Shown: positions 43,331 to 52,637 of the stretch, piece by piece
How positions within the stretch are numbered: position 1 is the stretch's first letter
Layout of the letters: each line of letters starts with the position of its first letter
DNA from: Actinomycetota bacterium
Lineage (GTDB): Bacteria; Actinomycetota; Actinomycetes; Streptosporangiales; Streptosporangiaceae
Length of the DNA stretch: 58,589 bases
Direction: 5' to 3'
Assembly: GCA_003168255.1 (NCBI GenBank)
Contig: PMSU01000060.1
Coordinates: 1 to 58,589, forward strand
The notes under the pieces: generated by a model
The model's input: the letters and a program-made list of their open reading frames with translations, nothing else
What the model was told of the DNA's origin: nothing
Database searches by the model: none
Made by a program: the position numbers and the translations under genes

Positions 43331-43642
43331 AGGCCGCCGCCAGTGCGGGTGCGCACCATGGTTCCTCCCCGCCCAGCAGCCAGCACCCAACAGCAAAGCG
43401 TCCCGGCCCGTCCCCCCCGATGCCTGCTAGGCGCGGCACCGGGCACCCCGGGGTAGCCAGCGTGCCAGAGTCACCGGCTCACCGCCACCCCCTCACGGGA
43501 TGAATCATGGTCTTATCTGGCTTTGCGCCCAAGTTTGTAGGTATACCCATGGTCTGGCCATAAGTTGTCCCGAGGCTATGCACAACCTTTCCGCAGGTTG
43601 TCCACAGGCTGCCGCAGGCGTAACGGGCAGGCAAAAACTCAG
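43331..43642. other. gene-free divergent interval with DnaA-box-like sites
   Basis: No gene is seen. The notable content is TTGTCCACA at 43598-43606, the consensus actinobacterial DnaA box. TTGTGCATA on the minus strand (43585-43577) and TTGTCCCGA at 43565-43573 match it at 7 of 9 positions. The spacing is short. There is no AT-rich unwinding region, dnaA or dnaN nearby, so this is not the chromosome origin. Confidence 0.4.
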
Positions 43643-45655
43643 GTGACATTCCGCGGCGTCGCGATTAGCCTCCAGTCAGTGCCCCCAGAACGCTCGCGCG
43701 GACAGGCGCGCCTGCCCGCGCAGGAAACTTCTGCTGCCGCGCTGCGGCGGATCGGCCCATATCTGCGCCCCTACCTCCCGCAGCTTGCCGTCATGCTCAC
43801 CGCGGCGCTGGTCGGCGTGGCCGCCCAGCTGGCCATCCCGCTGCTCATAAAGTCGGTGATCGACGGGGCGATCGCGCACGACAGGCGAGGGCTGCTCATC
43901 GCGCTGGGGCTGGCCGCCATCGGGCTGGGCACGGCGGAGGCAGTGAGCAACCTGATCCGCCGGTGGGTCCAGGGCAGTGCGGTCACCGCAATCGAGAAGA
44001 CCATCCGCGGCGATCTCTATGCCCACATGCAGCGGCTGCACCCGGGGTTTCATGATTCCTGGCAGTCCGGCCAGCTGCTGTCCAGGGCGACCACCGACCT
44101 GTCGGCGATCCGCAGGTTCGCCGGATTCGGCATCATCTTCTTCATCACCAGCGTGCTGACGTTCGCGGCCGTGGTGATCCTGCTTATCCGGCTGAACTGG
44201 TGGCTCGGGCTGCTCACCGGCTGCGTGTTCGCCCCTGTCGTCGTGGTGTGCACCAGGTTCGAGCGACGGTACCGGGTGCTGTCCAGGCGTGCCCAGGATC
44301 AGCAGGGCGACCTGGCTACCTACATCGAGGAGGCCGCCGCCGGCATCCGGGTGCTCAAGGCGCTAGGCCGCCGCCGCGAGGCTGGCCGCCGCCACGCCGA
44401 GGGCGCGGCCGGGATCTACCGGACCCAGGTAGACAAGGCCAGGATGCTCGGCAGCTTCTATGCGCTGCTGGACCTGATGCCGAACGCAGTCATCGGGATG
44501 ATCCTGCTGCTCGGCGCCTTCGCTGTCGGCTGGCACGAGCTGACCCTGGGCGGGCTTGTCGCGTTCATCACCCTCGCCCTGCAATTGGTCTGGCCGATCG
44601 AGGCGATGGGATACATCCTGGCGTCGGGGCAGGAGGCGGCGACAGCGGCACAGCGGATTTTCGAGCTATTCGACACGGTGCCCGCGATCACAGACGGCCC
44701 GCCGGCGGGCGAGACAGCGACAGGCTCTGCCCCCGAGGCCGCAGCGACTCCCGAGATCCCCGAGACCCCCGAGACCCCCGAGACCCTCGAGACCCCCGAG
44801 ACCCCCGAGACCCCCGGGAGTCCCGGGAGTCCCGGGAGTCCCGGGTCCAGCCTGGCGGGTGCGCGCACTTCGCAGGCGACCGGCGGAACGCAGCTCGCCT
44901 TCGCCCGCGTGGCCTTCGGCTACCCGGGCGCCGACGGCAACGTGCTGCGCGACATAACCCTGAGCCTTGAGCCGGGCAAGACCCTCGTGCTGGCCGGGGC
45001 CACCGGCTCGGGCAAGACCACCCTGCTTCAGCTGGTGCCGAGGCTTGCGGACGTCACCGCTGGATCGATCCGGCTGGACGGCACCGACATCAGGGACCTG
45101 CCACTCGACGTGCTGCGTGCCAGGGTGGCCTGCGCGTTCGAGGAACCCACCCTGTTCTCGGCCAGCGTCAGGGAAAACGTCGCCTTCGGCGCTCCGGAAG
45201 CACCCTCGGAAGACATCGCCGCAGCGCTCGCCGCGGCACAGGCGGAATTCGCCTATGACCTGCCCTGGGGCCTTGACACCAGGATCGGCGAGCAGGGCAT
45301 GAGCCTGTCCGGCGGCCAGCGGCAGCGCATCGCCCTGGCCCGGGCCATTCTCTCCCGGCCGGACGTGCTGCTGCTCGACGACCCGCTGTCCGCGGTCGAT
45401 GTGCAGACCGAAGCCAGGGCAACCCGCGCGCTCGCCCGGGTGCTCACGCACACCACGGCCCTGGTCGTGGCGCACCGGCCGTCTACCGTGCTGCTCGGCG
45501 ACACCGTGGCGTTGCTGGACGGCGGGGTCATCGCGGCCGTCGGCACACACAGCGAGCTGATGGCATCCGTGCCGGCCTACCGGGATCTGATGACGATGTC
45601 CGACGAGCCAGGCGACGCCAAAAACGAGCCGTTGCCCCGGATCCGGGCCGGCTGA
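43643..45655 (+). CDS. ABC exporter subunit (fused membrane and ATPase domains), degenerate catalytic site
   Basis: About 670 residues. An exporter-type membrane domain of six helices is followed by an ATPase domain with Walker A GATGSGKTT, signature [16 protein letters not shown], Walker B VLLLDDP and H-loop VVAHRPST. The residue after Walker B is Asp instead of catalytic Glu, as in the degenerate half of heterodimeric exporters; the next gene has Glu. Between the two domains lies a low-complexity linker of TPE and SPG tripeptides from 9-bp repeats (44753-44846). The start is uncertain: GTG 43643 and GTG 43679 both lack good ribosome sites. The substrate is unknown. Confidence 0.9.
   Translation: MTFRGVAISLQSVPPERSRGQARLPAQETSAAALRRIGPYLRPYLPQLAVMLTAALVGVAAQLAIPLLIKSVIDGAIAHDRRGLLIALGLAAIGLGTAEAVSNLIRRWVQGSAVTAIEKTIRGDLYAHMQRLHPGFHDSWQSGQLLSRATTDLSAIRRFAGFGIIFFITSVLTFAAVVILLIRLNWWLGLLTGCVFAPVVVVCTRFERRYRVLSRRAQDQQGDLATYIEEAAAGIRVLKALGRRREAGRRHAEGAAGIYRTQVDKARMLGSFYALLDLMPNAVIGMILLLGAFAVGWHELTLGGLVAFITLALQLVWPIEAMGYILASGQEAATAAQRIFELFDTVPAITDGPPAGETATGSAPEAAATPEIPETPETPETLETPETPETPGSPGSPGSPGSSLAGARTSQATGGTQLAFARVAFGYPGADGNVLRDITLSLEPGKTLVLAGATGSGKTTLLQLVPRLADVTAGSIRLDGTDIRDLPLDVLRARVACAFEEPTLFSASVRENVAFGAPEAPSEDIAAALAAAQAEFAYDLPWGLDTRIGEQGMSLSGGQRQRIALARAILSRPDVLLLDDPLSAVDVQTEARATRALARVLTHTTALVVAHRPSTVLLGDTVALLDGGVIAAVGTHSELMASVPAYRDLMTMSDEPGDAKNEPLPRIRAG
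44753..44846. repeat. 9-bp in-frame tandem repeats in the ABC exporter gene
   Basis: About seven GAGACCCCC units (encoding ETP) are followed by three GGGAGTCCC units (encoding GSP). They make a proline-rich linker between the membrane and ATPase domains. Confidence 0.88.
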
Positions 45656-45673
45656 CCGGGAGGAGGTAAGCAC

Positions 45674-47497
45674 ATGACAGCGCAGCCCTGGCGCGGGGTC
45701 GCCGCTGAGCAACGCGATGAGGACAGCGCGGCCGCCGCGCTGCTGCGCAGCCGCAGCAGGCGGCTGCTCGGGGACCTGCTGGCCGGCAGCCGCGGGCGGG
45801 TGGCCTTGACCTTCGCGCTTATCGCGATCGCCAGCCTGGCCGCATTGGCCGGGCCGTGGCTGGTCGGGATCGGCATCGACCGCGGCATCCCGCCGCTGTC
45901 CCGCGATGGCGACACCGGGCCGCTGCTCGCCGTGACAGCCGCGTTCGCCGTCACGGTCGTCGTGCAGGCAATCGCGACCCGCAGCTACATCTACTCGATG
46001 GGCAGGCTCGGCGAGCGCGTGGTGCTCGACCTTCGCAAGCGCCTCTTCGCGCACTTCCAGCTGATGTCGGTGTCGTTTCATGACGACTACACCTCCGGCC
46101 GGGTCATCTCGCGGCAGACCTCGGACGTGGACGCCATCTCCGCGCTGTTCGAAGACGGCCTCGACTCACTCGTCTCCGCCGTCCTCTCGCTGCTGCTGGT
46201 AGGGGCGGGCATGCTGCTGCTCGACTGGCCGCTCGGGCTCGTCGTGCTGGCCGGCTTCGGCCCGCTGGTCTGGCTGACCGCGTGGTTCAGGCAGGAATCG
46301 GCAATCGCGTACCGGCGCGGCAGGGAGTCCATCGCGCTGGTCATCGTCCAGTTCGTGGAGACGATGACCGGAATCCGCGCCGTGCAGGCCTTCCGCAGGC
46401 AGCGCAGGAACGACGAGATATTCGGCGAGCTGAACAGCGGCTACTACGATGCCAGCCTGCGCTCCTTCCGGCTGGTCGCGGTGTATGCGCCCGCCATCAC
46501 GCTGGTCGGCAACGTCATCACCGGGGTCGTGCTGTTCTATGGCGGCCTCCGGGTCATCGACGGCGACATCAAGGTGGGCGTGCTCGTCACGTTCCTGCTC
46601 TATCTCCGCCGCTTCTTCGACCCGCTACAGGATCTCGCCCAGTTCTACAACTCCTTCCAGGCCGCCGGGGCGGCGCTGGAGAAGATCTCCGGTGTGCTTG
46701 CCGAGCCGCCGTCCGTACCCAGTCCCGCATCCAGCGTCCGGCTGCCGGATCGCAGCGGCGGCGGGCGCAGCGTAAGGTTTGCCGGGGTCACCTTCGGGTA
46801 CCGGGCGGAATCTGTCATCGACGGCCTTGACCTGGAACTCCCGGCGGGACAGACGACGGCGCTCGTCGGCACGACCGGTGCGGGAAAGACGACCGTGGCC
46901 CGGCTGCTGGCCAGGTTCTACGATCCGGACGAAGGCCGCGTCTTGCTCGACGGGGTGGATCTGCGGGATCTGGACGACCCGGCGCTTCGCGCCGAGGTGG
47001 TCATGATCACCCAGGAGAACTTCCTGTTCAGCGGCACGATCGCGGACAACATCCGGCTCGGCAAGCCGACCGCGGACCGGGCCGAGATCGAATCGGCCGG
47101 CCGGGCCATCGGCGCCGATGAGTTCATCACCTCGCTGCCCGGCGGATACGACGCCGATGTCGGGAAACGCGGCGGGCGGCTGTCGGCCGGCCAGCGCCAG
47201 CTGGTCTCGTTCGCCAGGGCCTTCCTCGCCGCTCCCGCTGTGCTGATACTCGACGAAGCCACGTCATTGCTGGATATTCCTGCCGAACGGATGGTGCAGC
47301 GAGCTTTGCGCACCATGCTGGGCGAGCGCACCGCATTGATCATCGCGCACCGGCTCTCCACGGTTGAGATCGCCGACCGGGTGATCGTGCTCGACGGCGG
47401 GCGGATCGTGCAGGACGGGCCGCCTGGCCGGCTGCTTGCCGCCAGCGACGGCAGGTACGCGCGGATGCACCAGAGCTGGCAGTCCGGCCTGGCCTGA
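45674..47497 (+). CDS. ABC exporter subunit (fused membrane and ATPase domains), catalytic partner
   Basis: The 607-residue exporter half has six transmembrane helices and an ATPase domain with Walker A GTTGAGKTT. The signature is LSAGQRQLVSFARAFL (second Gly of the signature replaced by Ala), Walker B is VLILDEATSLLD with catalytic Glu, and the H-loop is IIAHRLST. GGGAGGAGG precedes the ATG, which lies 18 bp after the stop of its partner gene. The pair should form one asymmetric heterodimer in the cytoplasmic membrane. Homologous pairs in mycobacteria are Rv1272c/Rv1273c; the cargo is unsettled. Confidence 0.93.
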   Translation: MTAQPWRGVAAEQRDEDSAAAALLRSRSRRLLGDLLAGSRGRVALTFALIAIASLAALAGPWLVGIGIDRGIPPLSRDGDTGPLLAVTAAFAVTVVVQAIATRSYIYSMGRLGERVVLDLRKRLFAHFQLMSVSFHDDYTSGRVISRQTSDVDAISALFEDGLDSLVSAVLSLLLVGAGMLLLDWPLGLVVLAGFGPLVWLTAWFRQESAIAYRRGRESIALVIVQFVETMTGIRAVQAFRRQRRNDEIFGELNSGYYDASLRSFRLVAVYAPAITLVGNVITGVVLFYGGLRVIDGDIKVGVLVTFLLYLRRFFDPLQDLAQFYNSFQAAGAALEKISGVLAEPPSVPSPASSVRLPDRSGGGRSVRFAGVTFGYRAESVIDGLDLELPAGQTTALVGTTGAGKTTVARLLARFYDPDEGRVLLDGVDLRDLDDPALRAEVVMITQENFLFSGTIADNIRLGKPTADRAEIESAGRAIGADEFITSLPGGYDADVGKRGGRLSAGQRQLVSFARAFLAAPAVLILDEATSLLDIPAERMVQRALRTMLGERTALIIAHRLSTVEIADRVIVLDGGRIVQDGPPGRLLAASDGRYARMHQSWQSGLA

Positions 47498-47546
47498 CCG
47501 GACGGACTCGCGGGTCGCGGCTGCGGGAGAATGGTTCGGCTACCTC

Positions 47547-47621
47547 ATGCGGTCCAGGATCGGCCGGGCACTTATCCTGCTTGGATGGTGGTGGTTCAGC
47601 TGGCGCTACTTCGCCCGCTGA
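47547..47621 (+). CDS. short membrane peptide or gene remnant (DUF6186-like tail)
   Basis: From ATG 47547 the frame encodes MRSRIGRALILLGWWWFSWR and then YFAR before a stop. The pattern of a short arginine-rich start, hydrophobic core, WWW-x-S-W and -F-A-R end resembles the C-terminus of DUF6186-type actinobacterial membrane proteins. The frame stays open upstream into the ABC gene without a usable start. It may be a 24-residue peptide gene or a truncated remnant. No clear ribosome site is next to the ATG. Confidence 0.35.
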   Translation: MRSRIGRALILLGWWWFSWRYFAR

Positions 47622-47700
47622 ACCACTTGAACCGCTGCCCGCATCAATTTCCGCGCCTGATTTCGGGTGCCGGAATTCGCGCCTGTTAGAAGGAGAAAAG

Positions 47701-48093
47701 ATGGTGTTTGGCGGCAGCCACGTGAGCCAGGAGGCGGAAGCGCAACATGCCGCGGATGTTGCGCTTGCAGAGAAATTCACCGCACTGCTCGAAGCGGCCA
47801 GGACCGCCGAGGCCGAGCTGCGGCAGGCGCAGCGCAACGGCGCAACGGTGGCCGAGCTGCACAACCTCGGCAAGGCGCTCGACGAGGCGCTCACCGAGGT
47901 GATGCGCGCCGCCTACGCGGCCGAGCGCGCCGCGATCGGGGCACGCGGGTACGACGACCGCATCTACCGGAGAAAAGCCAAGGCCACGCCTGCTGTCCGG
48001 CTCTGGACCGCGGAGGCCGACGCGCTGCTGACTCTGCGTGAGGCGCACCGGCTCGGCGGCATCGTCCGGGTACCTCCGGCGCCCGCAGCCTGA
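47701..48093 (+). CDS. hypothetical coiled-coil protein
   Basis: 130 residues from an ATG with GAAGGAG 7 nt upstream, so the start is well supported. The central part (residues about 12-80) is Ala/Glu/Arg-rich helix, likely coiled coil (LLEAARTAEAELRQAQRNG). A short C-terminal segment RLWTAEADALLTLREAHRLG follows. No membrane segment or known domain is recognised. Confidence 0.75.
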   Translation: MVFGGSHVSQEAEAQHAADVALAEKFTALLEAARTAEAELRQAQRNGATVAELHNLGKALDEALTEVMRAAYAAERAAIGARGYDDRIYRRKAKATPAVRLWTAEADALLTLREAHRLGGIVRVPPAPAA

Positions 48094-48341
48094 CCACGGG
48101 CCGGCGTGTCGCCGGGCTCCGGGCCCTTGTCGGGGGCAGTCTGGGGTGGTGTCACTGACAGCTCGGATAGCCCGGACTGTAACGTGGCGTAGTCAAATTA
48201 TGCCAGGACGTATATGCGCGGGAAACTACAAAGGATGACCGGGGAAACAGTCCCAACGGGCCATGTCGTAAACCGCGCTTCATCCGGCACACTAGAATGT
48301 GACCAAGACCATAACGAGGGAAATGAGCAGGAGGCACCGCG

Positions 48342-48593
48342 ATGTGCCCGCATACGCCGACGTGTCCGGATGCAGCTGCCCCGGACCGTGAGGCGGCTCG
48401 GACCATAATCAGCCACCCGGAACAGGGCTGGAGCTTGCTCTGCAACGGCATCGTCATCTTCGATGACACCGGGGAACTACTCCCGGGCGGGGACTCGATC
48501 GGACCGCATCGTCCCACTGACATGCCGCTCCAGACGCAGGGTGCGGGACACTACAGCGGCCCCGCGGCCGCGCCGGGCTCGCCAGCAGCCTGA
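48342..48593 (+). CDS. DUF5999 family protein
   Basis: The 83-residue protein begins MCPHTPTCPDAAAPDREAAR and continues with HPEQGWSLLCNGIVIFDDTG and ELLPGG-x-S-I-x-PHRP, the full conserved core of DUF5999, a small family seen in streptomycetes and relatives. The three N-terminal Cys/His residues suggest metal binding, though this is not established. AGGAGG lies 7 nt before the ATG. TAGAAT at 48293-48298 is a good -10 element about 40 bp upstream, but no -35 box is evident. Confidence 0.88.
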   Translation: MCPHTPTCPDAAAPDREAARTIISHPEQGWSLLCNGIVIFDDTGELLPGGDSIGPHRPTDMPLQTQGAGHYSGPAAAPGSPAA

Positions 48594-48637
48594 CCGGCGG
48601 CTCGGCTCTCGCGGCGCCTGATCCACCGGTGCTTTGG

Positions 48638-49297
48638 TCATCCCGGCGGGCAGGCGCTTTTTCTTGCGGCGGCGCGGTCCAGGCTCAGCACCCGCGGCAG
48701 CCAGGCCGCGACCGCGCGACCGACGGCCGCCGGGTTCCGCGACAGCGCATGCGTCTCCCCCGCCAGCACCACTACCCGTGCGCCGGCCCGGCGGCCCGGC
48801 ACGCCGAACGGATCGCGGTCACCGTTCACGACGAGCAGCTTCCTGCCTGGAATGCGAAGCTCGGCGGCGCGAGAGCGGTCCGGACGGCCCGGCGGGTGCA
48901 GCGGGAAGGCCAGCGCGATCACCGCGACCGCGTCTGCCGCCTCGGCGGTGCGGCAGGCGACCCGCGCGCCGTTGCTCCGGCCGCCCTGCACGAGCCGCAG
49001 CGGCTCCCCCGGCCCGGCGGCCAGCCCGACCACGTCCCGCAGCACGGCGATGATCTCTATCCAGGCGGCGTCCTGCCGGACCGCTGATCCAGGCGCCCTG
49101 GCACCACTGACCCGGTAGGGCTGGGTAATCCGGGCTACCGCGCCGCCGAGCCGGACGGCGGCATCGCGCACCGCTAGCAGGTCGGGTGCTTCGACGTTAC
49201 CGCCAGCGCCATGAGTGAGCGCGAGCAGGAATGCCGGGCCCTGCGCCAGGCCCTCGATGACGACCCGCGCGGGTCCGCATGCGGTCTCAATCTCCAC
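48638..49297 (-). CDS. alpha/beta hydrolase (KANL3/Tex30-like)
   Basis: 219 residues. LLALTHGAGGNVEAPDLLAV near the start holds the oxyanion region, QGGRSNGARVACRTA the nucleophile elbow (G-R-S-N-G) with the catalytic Ser, VVNGDRDPFGVP the Asp and GETHAL the catalytic His. This matches the small alpha/beta hydrolases of the Tex30/KANL3 group; substrate unknown. I start at GTG 49297 because AGGAG is 6 nt upstream and the protein then has normal length. The open frame continues 180 bp upstream without similarity. Confidence 0.82.
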   Translation of the reverse strand: MEIETACGPARVVIEGLAQGPAFLLALTHGAGGNVEAPDLLAVRDAAVRLGGAVARITQPYRVSGARAPGSAVRQDAAWIEIIAVLRDVVGLAAGPGEPLRLVQGGRSNGARVACRTAEAADAVAVIALAFPLHPPGRPDRSRAAELRIPGRKLLVVNGDRDPFGVPGRRAGARVVVLAGETHALSRNPAAVGRAVAAWLPRVLSLDRAAARKSACPPG

Positions 49298-49531
49298 TCG
49301 GCGCTCCTGCACCTCGGGGTCCCCCGGACTGGTTCCTGCCCAGGTCTGGCTCCGATGCCGCCCCCTGACCAGCCAGCGCCATCCTGAGGTTACGCTCCCC
49401 GGCACGCGGCCTACGCCGCTCACCGCGGCGGACTCGGTGAGTGGTTCGCAGGGCTGGAGCCCCGGCTGCTGCGACACGCCGGACCGTAAGTCGGCCGTTT
49501 GCTGACGGCCAGCAGGTGAGCCGGCTGCCGG

Positions 49532-52387
49532 TCAGACGTTCAGGATCTTCTTCAGGAACTGGCCGGTGTAGCTCTCGTCGGCCATCGCCAGCTGCTCCGG
49601 CGTGCCAGTAGCTACGACGGCGCCGCCGCCCGAGCCGCCCTCAGGCCCCAGGTCGATCACCCAGTCTGCCGTCTTGATCACGTCGAGGTTGTGCTCGATC
49701 ACGATGACCGTGTTGCCGCCGTCGACGAGGCGCTGTAGCACGCCGAGAAGCTTCCTGATGTCATCGAAGTGCAGCCCGGTCGTCGGCTCGTCGAGCACGT
49801 AGATTGTCCGGCCGGTGGACCGGCGCTGCAGCTCAGTAGCAAGCTTGACCCGCTGCGCCTCGCCGCCGGACAGCGTCGGAGCTGGCTGGCCGAGGCGGAC
49901 ATAGCCGAGCCCGACGTCAACCAGCGTCTTGAGGTGCCGGTGGATGGCGGGCACCGGCTCGAAGAAGTCGGCCGCTTCCTCGATCGGCATGCCAAGGACC
50001 TCGGCGATCGTCTTGCCCTTGTAGTGCACCTGGAGCGTGTCGGTGTTGTACCTGGCGCCGTTGCAGACCTCGCAGGGGACGTAGACGTCAGGCAGGAACT
50101 GCATCTCGATCTTGATAGTCCCGTCGCCCGAGCACGATTCGCATCTCCCGCCCTTCACGTTGAACGAGAACCGGCCCGGCTGGTACCCGCGGATCTTCGC
50201 CTCGGTGGTCTGCGCGAACAGCCGCCTGACGTGATCGAACACCCCGGTGTACGTGGCCGGGTTAGACCGCGGGGTCCGGCCGATCGGGCCCTGGTCGACG
50301 TGTACAACCTTGTCCAGGTGCTGGATCCCGGTCACCTTGGTGTGCTTGCCGGGCACCGTCCTGGCGCCGTGCAGCTCTCTCGCCAGCGCGCTGTAAAGGA
50401 TCTCGTTGACCAGGGTCGACTTTCCCGAGCCGGAGACGCCGGTGACCGCGACCAGGCAGCCAAGCGGGAACGCCACGTCAACGCCGCGCAGGTTGTGCTC
50501 GCTCGCACCCTTCACCACGACCTCGCGGCCCCGTACCCGCTTCCTGCGCTGTGCGGGCATCGGGATGCTCTCCCGGCCGGAAAGGTAGGCGCCGGTCATC
50601 GACTCCTCGCTGGCCAGCAGCTCCGACACCGGTCCGGACACCACGATCCGGCCGCCGTGCTCCCCCGCCCCAGGGCCGATATCAACCACCCAGTCGGCGC
50701 TGCGGATGGTGTCCTCGTCATGCTCGACCACGATCAGCGTGTTACCGAGGTCGCGCAGCCTGAGCAGGGTCTCGAGCAGCCGGTGGTTATCGCGCTGATG
50801 CAACCCGATCGAGGGCTCGTCCAGTACATAGAGCACGCCGACGAGACCGGAGCCAATCTGGGTCGCCAGCCTGATCCGCTGCGCCTCACCGCCGGCCAGC
50901 GTGGCCGAGGCGCGGTCCAGAGTCAGGTAATCGAGCCCGACATCGAGCAGGAAGCCGAGCCTGGCATTGACCTCTTTGAGTACGCGAGCCGCGATCTGCA
51001 TGTCGCGCTGCGATAGCTCGATGCCGAGCAGGAGCTTGGCAAGCTCCCCGATGGGCAGCGAGCAGAAGTCCGCGATGGACCTGTCCGCGACGGTCACGGC
51101 CAGCGAGACCGGCTTCAGCCTGGCCCCCCCGCAGACCGGGCACGGGACCTCACGCATGTAGCCGGCGAACCTTTCCCGGCTCGAGTCGCTCTCCGCCTCC
51201 GCGTGACGGCGCTGGATGTACGGGATCGCTCCCTCGAAGGACGTGTAGTACGAGCGCTGCCGCCCGTACCTGTTCTTGTAGCGGACATGCACCTGGGAGT
51301 CGTATCCGTACAGCAGCGCCTTGCGGGCGGCAGCCGGAAGCCTCGCCCACGAGGTGCTCATGGCGAACCCCATCGCGTCGCCCAGCGCCTCGATCAGCCT
51401 GATGAAGTAGTCGCTGATGTGCCCGCCGCTCCAGGGCGCTATCGCGCCGTCGGCGAGCGACTTGGACGGGTCGGGCACGACGAGCTCGGGATCGACCTCC
51501 ATCCTGGTGCCCAGGCCGGTGCAGTCCGGGCACGCCCCCCACGGCGAGTTGAACGAGAATGAGCGCGGCTCGAGCTCCTCGAAGGACAGATCGTCGTAGA
51601 GACAGGCCAGGTGCTCGGAGTACATCCGCTCACGATGCGGGTCGGTCTCCGGCAGGTCCACGAAGTCGAGCACGACGACCCCGCCAGACAGGGACAGAGC
51701 GGTCTCCACCGAGTCGGTGAGCCTGCGCCGCGCCTCGGTCTTTACCGCCAGCCTGTCGATCACGACCTCGATGTCGTGCTTCTCGTACTTCTTCAGGGAG
51801 GGAAGCGTGCCCGAAGCCGCTTCCTCGAGGCGCACCACCACGCCGTCTACCCGGGCCCGGGAGAATCCCTTGGTCTGCAGCTCACGCATCAGCTCGCCGT
51901 ACTCGCCTTTGCGCCCCCGGATCACGGGCGCGAGCACCTGGAACCTGGTGCCCTCCTCGAGCTCAAGCAGCCGGTCCACGATCTGCTGCGGGCTCTGCCG
52001 CGCGATCGGCCTGCCGCAGACCGGGCAGTGCGGCTTGCCGATCCTGGCGTAGAGCAGCCGCAGGTAGTCGTAGACCTCCGTGATCGTTCCGACGGTGGAG
52101 CGCGGGTTGCGGCTCGCCGCCTTCTGGTCGATGGAGACCGCCGGGGACAGCCCGTCGATGAAATCCACGTCGGGCTTGTCCATCTGGCCGAGGAACTGCC
52201 GCGCATAGGCGGACAGCGACTCCACGTAGCGGCGCTGGCCCTCCGCGAAGATGGTGTCGAAGGCCAGGCTGGACTTGCCCGACCCGGACAGCCCGGTAAA
52301 AACGATCATGGCATCCCGCGGCAGGTCCAGCGAGACGTCCTTGAGGTTATGCTCGCGGGCACCGCGAACCACCAGTCGATCAGCCAC
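49532..52387 (-). CDS. uvrA: excinuclease ABC subunit A
   Basis: The 951-residue damage-recognition ATPase of nucleotide excision repair. The first Walker A is GLSGSGKSS and the second GVSGSGKST. Zinc-binding cysteine clusters are visible ([34 protein letters not shown] with CEVCNG). Signature segments [19 protein letters not shown] and [19 protein letters not shown] are intact, as are both Walker B regions. The GTG at 52387 gives the normal family start ([20 protein letters not shown]). No SOS box was found upstream; a 22-bp tandem duplication lies there instead. Confidence 0.96.
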   Translation of the reverse strand: MADRLVVRGAREHNLKDVSLDLPRDAMIVFTGLSGSGKSSLAFDTIFAEGQRRYVESLSAYARQFLGQMDKPDVDFIDGLSPAVSIDQKAASRNPRSTVGTITEVYDYLRLLYARIGKPHCPVCGRPIARQSPQQIVDRLLELEEGTRFQVLAPVIRGRKGEYGELMRELQTKGFSRARVDGVVVRLEEAASGTLPSLKKYEKHDIEVVIDRLAVKTEARRRLTDSVETALSLSGGVVVLDFVDLPETDPHRERMYSEHLACLYDDLSFEELEPRSFSFNSPWGACPDCTGLGTRMEVDPELVVPDPSKSLADGAIAPWSGGHISDYFIRLIEALGDAMGFAMSTSWARLPAAARKALLYGYDSQVHVRYKNRYGRQRSYYTSFEGAIPYIQRRHAEAESDSSRERFAGYMREVPCPVCGGARLKPVSLAVTVADRSIADFCSLPIGELAKLLLGIELSQRDMQIAARVLKEVNARLGFLLDVGLDYLTLDRASATLAGGEAQRIRLATQIGSGLVGVLYVLDEPSIGLHQRDNHRLLETLLRLRDLGNTLIVVEHDEDTIRSADWVVDIGPGAGEHGGRIVVSGPVSELLASEESMTGAYLSGRESIPMPAQRRKRVRGREVVVKGASEHNLRGVDVAFPLGCLVAVTGVSGSGKSTLVNEILYSALARELHGARTVPGKHTKVTGIQHLDKVVHVDQGPIGRTPRSNPATYTGVFDHVRRLFAQTTEAKIRGYQPGRFSFNVKGGRCESCSGDGTIKIEMQFLPDVYVPCEVCNGARYNTDTLQVHYKGKTIAEVLGMPIEEAADFFEPVPAIHRHLKTLVDVGLGYVRLGQPAPTLSGGEAQRVKLATELQRRSTGRTIYVLDEPTTGLHFDDIRKLLGVLQRLVDGGNTVIVIEHNLDVIKTADWVIDLGPEGGSGGGAVVATGTPEQLAMADESYTGQFLKKILNV

Positions 52388-52405
52388 TACGCTCTCAGCT
52401 CTCCG

Positions 52406-52449
52406 CCTTTGAAGTCGCCAGTCCAGGCCTTTGAAGTCGCCAGTCCAGG
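52406..52449. repeat. 22-bp tandem duplication upstream of uvrA
   Basis: CCTTTGAAGTCGCCAGTCCA plus GG occurs twice in exact tandem (52406-52427 and 52428-52449), starting 19 bp upstream of the uvrA start. It may alter the 5' leader or promoter spacing. Confidence 0.9.
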
Positions 52450-52617
52450 GGCACGGGGACGACAACCCATGGTATCCGGGGGGTCGGACAATTTCGGGCC
52501 GCTCGAGATTCACGCAGGTCAGGGCAGCGAGCGGGGCACGACCAAGGATTGCGCTTGGTGGCCGCAGCCGCAGGCACTATGGGTGCGAGCAGATGGCTGT
52601 CGCGTAGCCGGGCAAGA

Positions 52618-52635
52618 GATCGGGCCAGACCGATC
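52618..52635 (-). terminator. candidate terminator after the Ig-repeat protein gene
   Basis: GATCGG and CCGATC form a 6-bp stem with a 6-nt loop, starting 2 bp after the TAG stop on the minus strand. The run TCTT follows. It is short, so termination strength is uncertain. Confidence 0.4.
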
Positions 52636-52637
52636 CC

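Noticed and set aside
43565..43606. Chromosome replication origin
   Set aside because: The DnaA-box-like sites are too few, there is no AT-rich unwinding element, and dnaA, dnaN and rpmH are absent.
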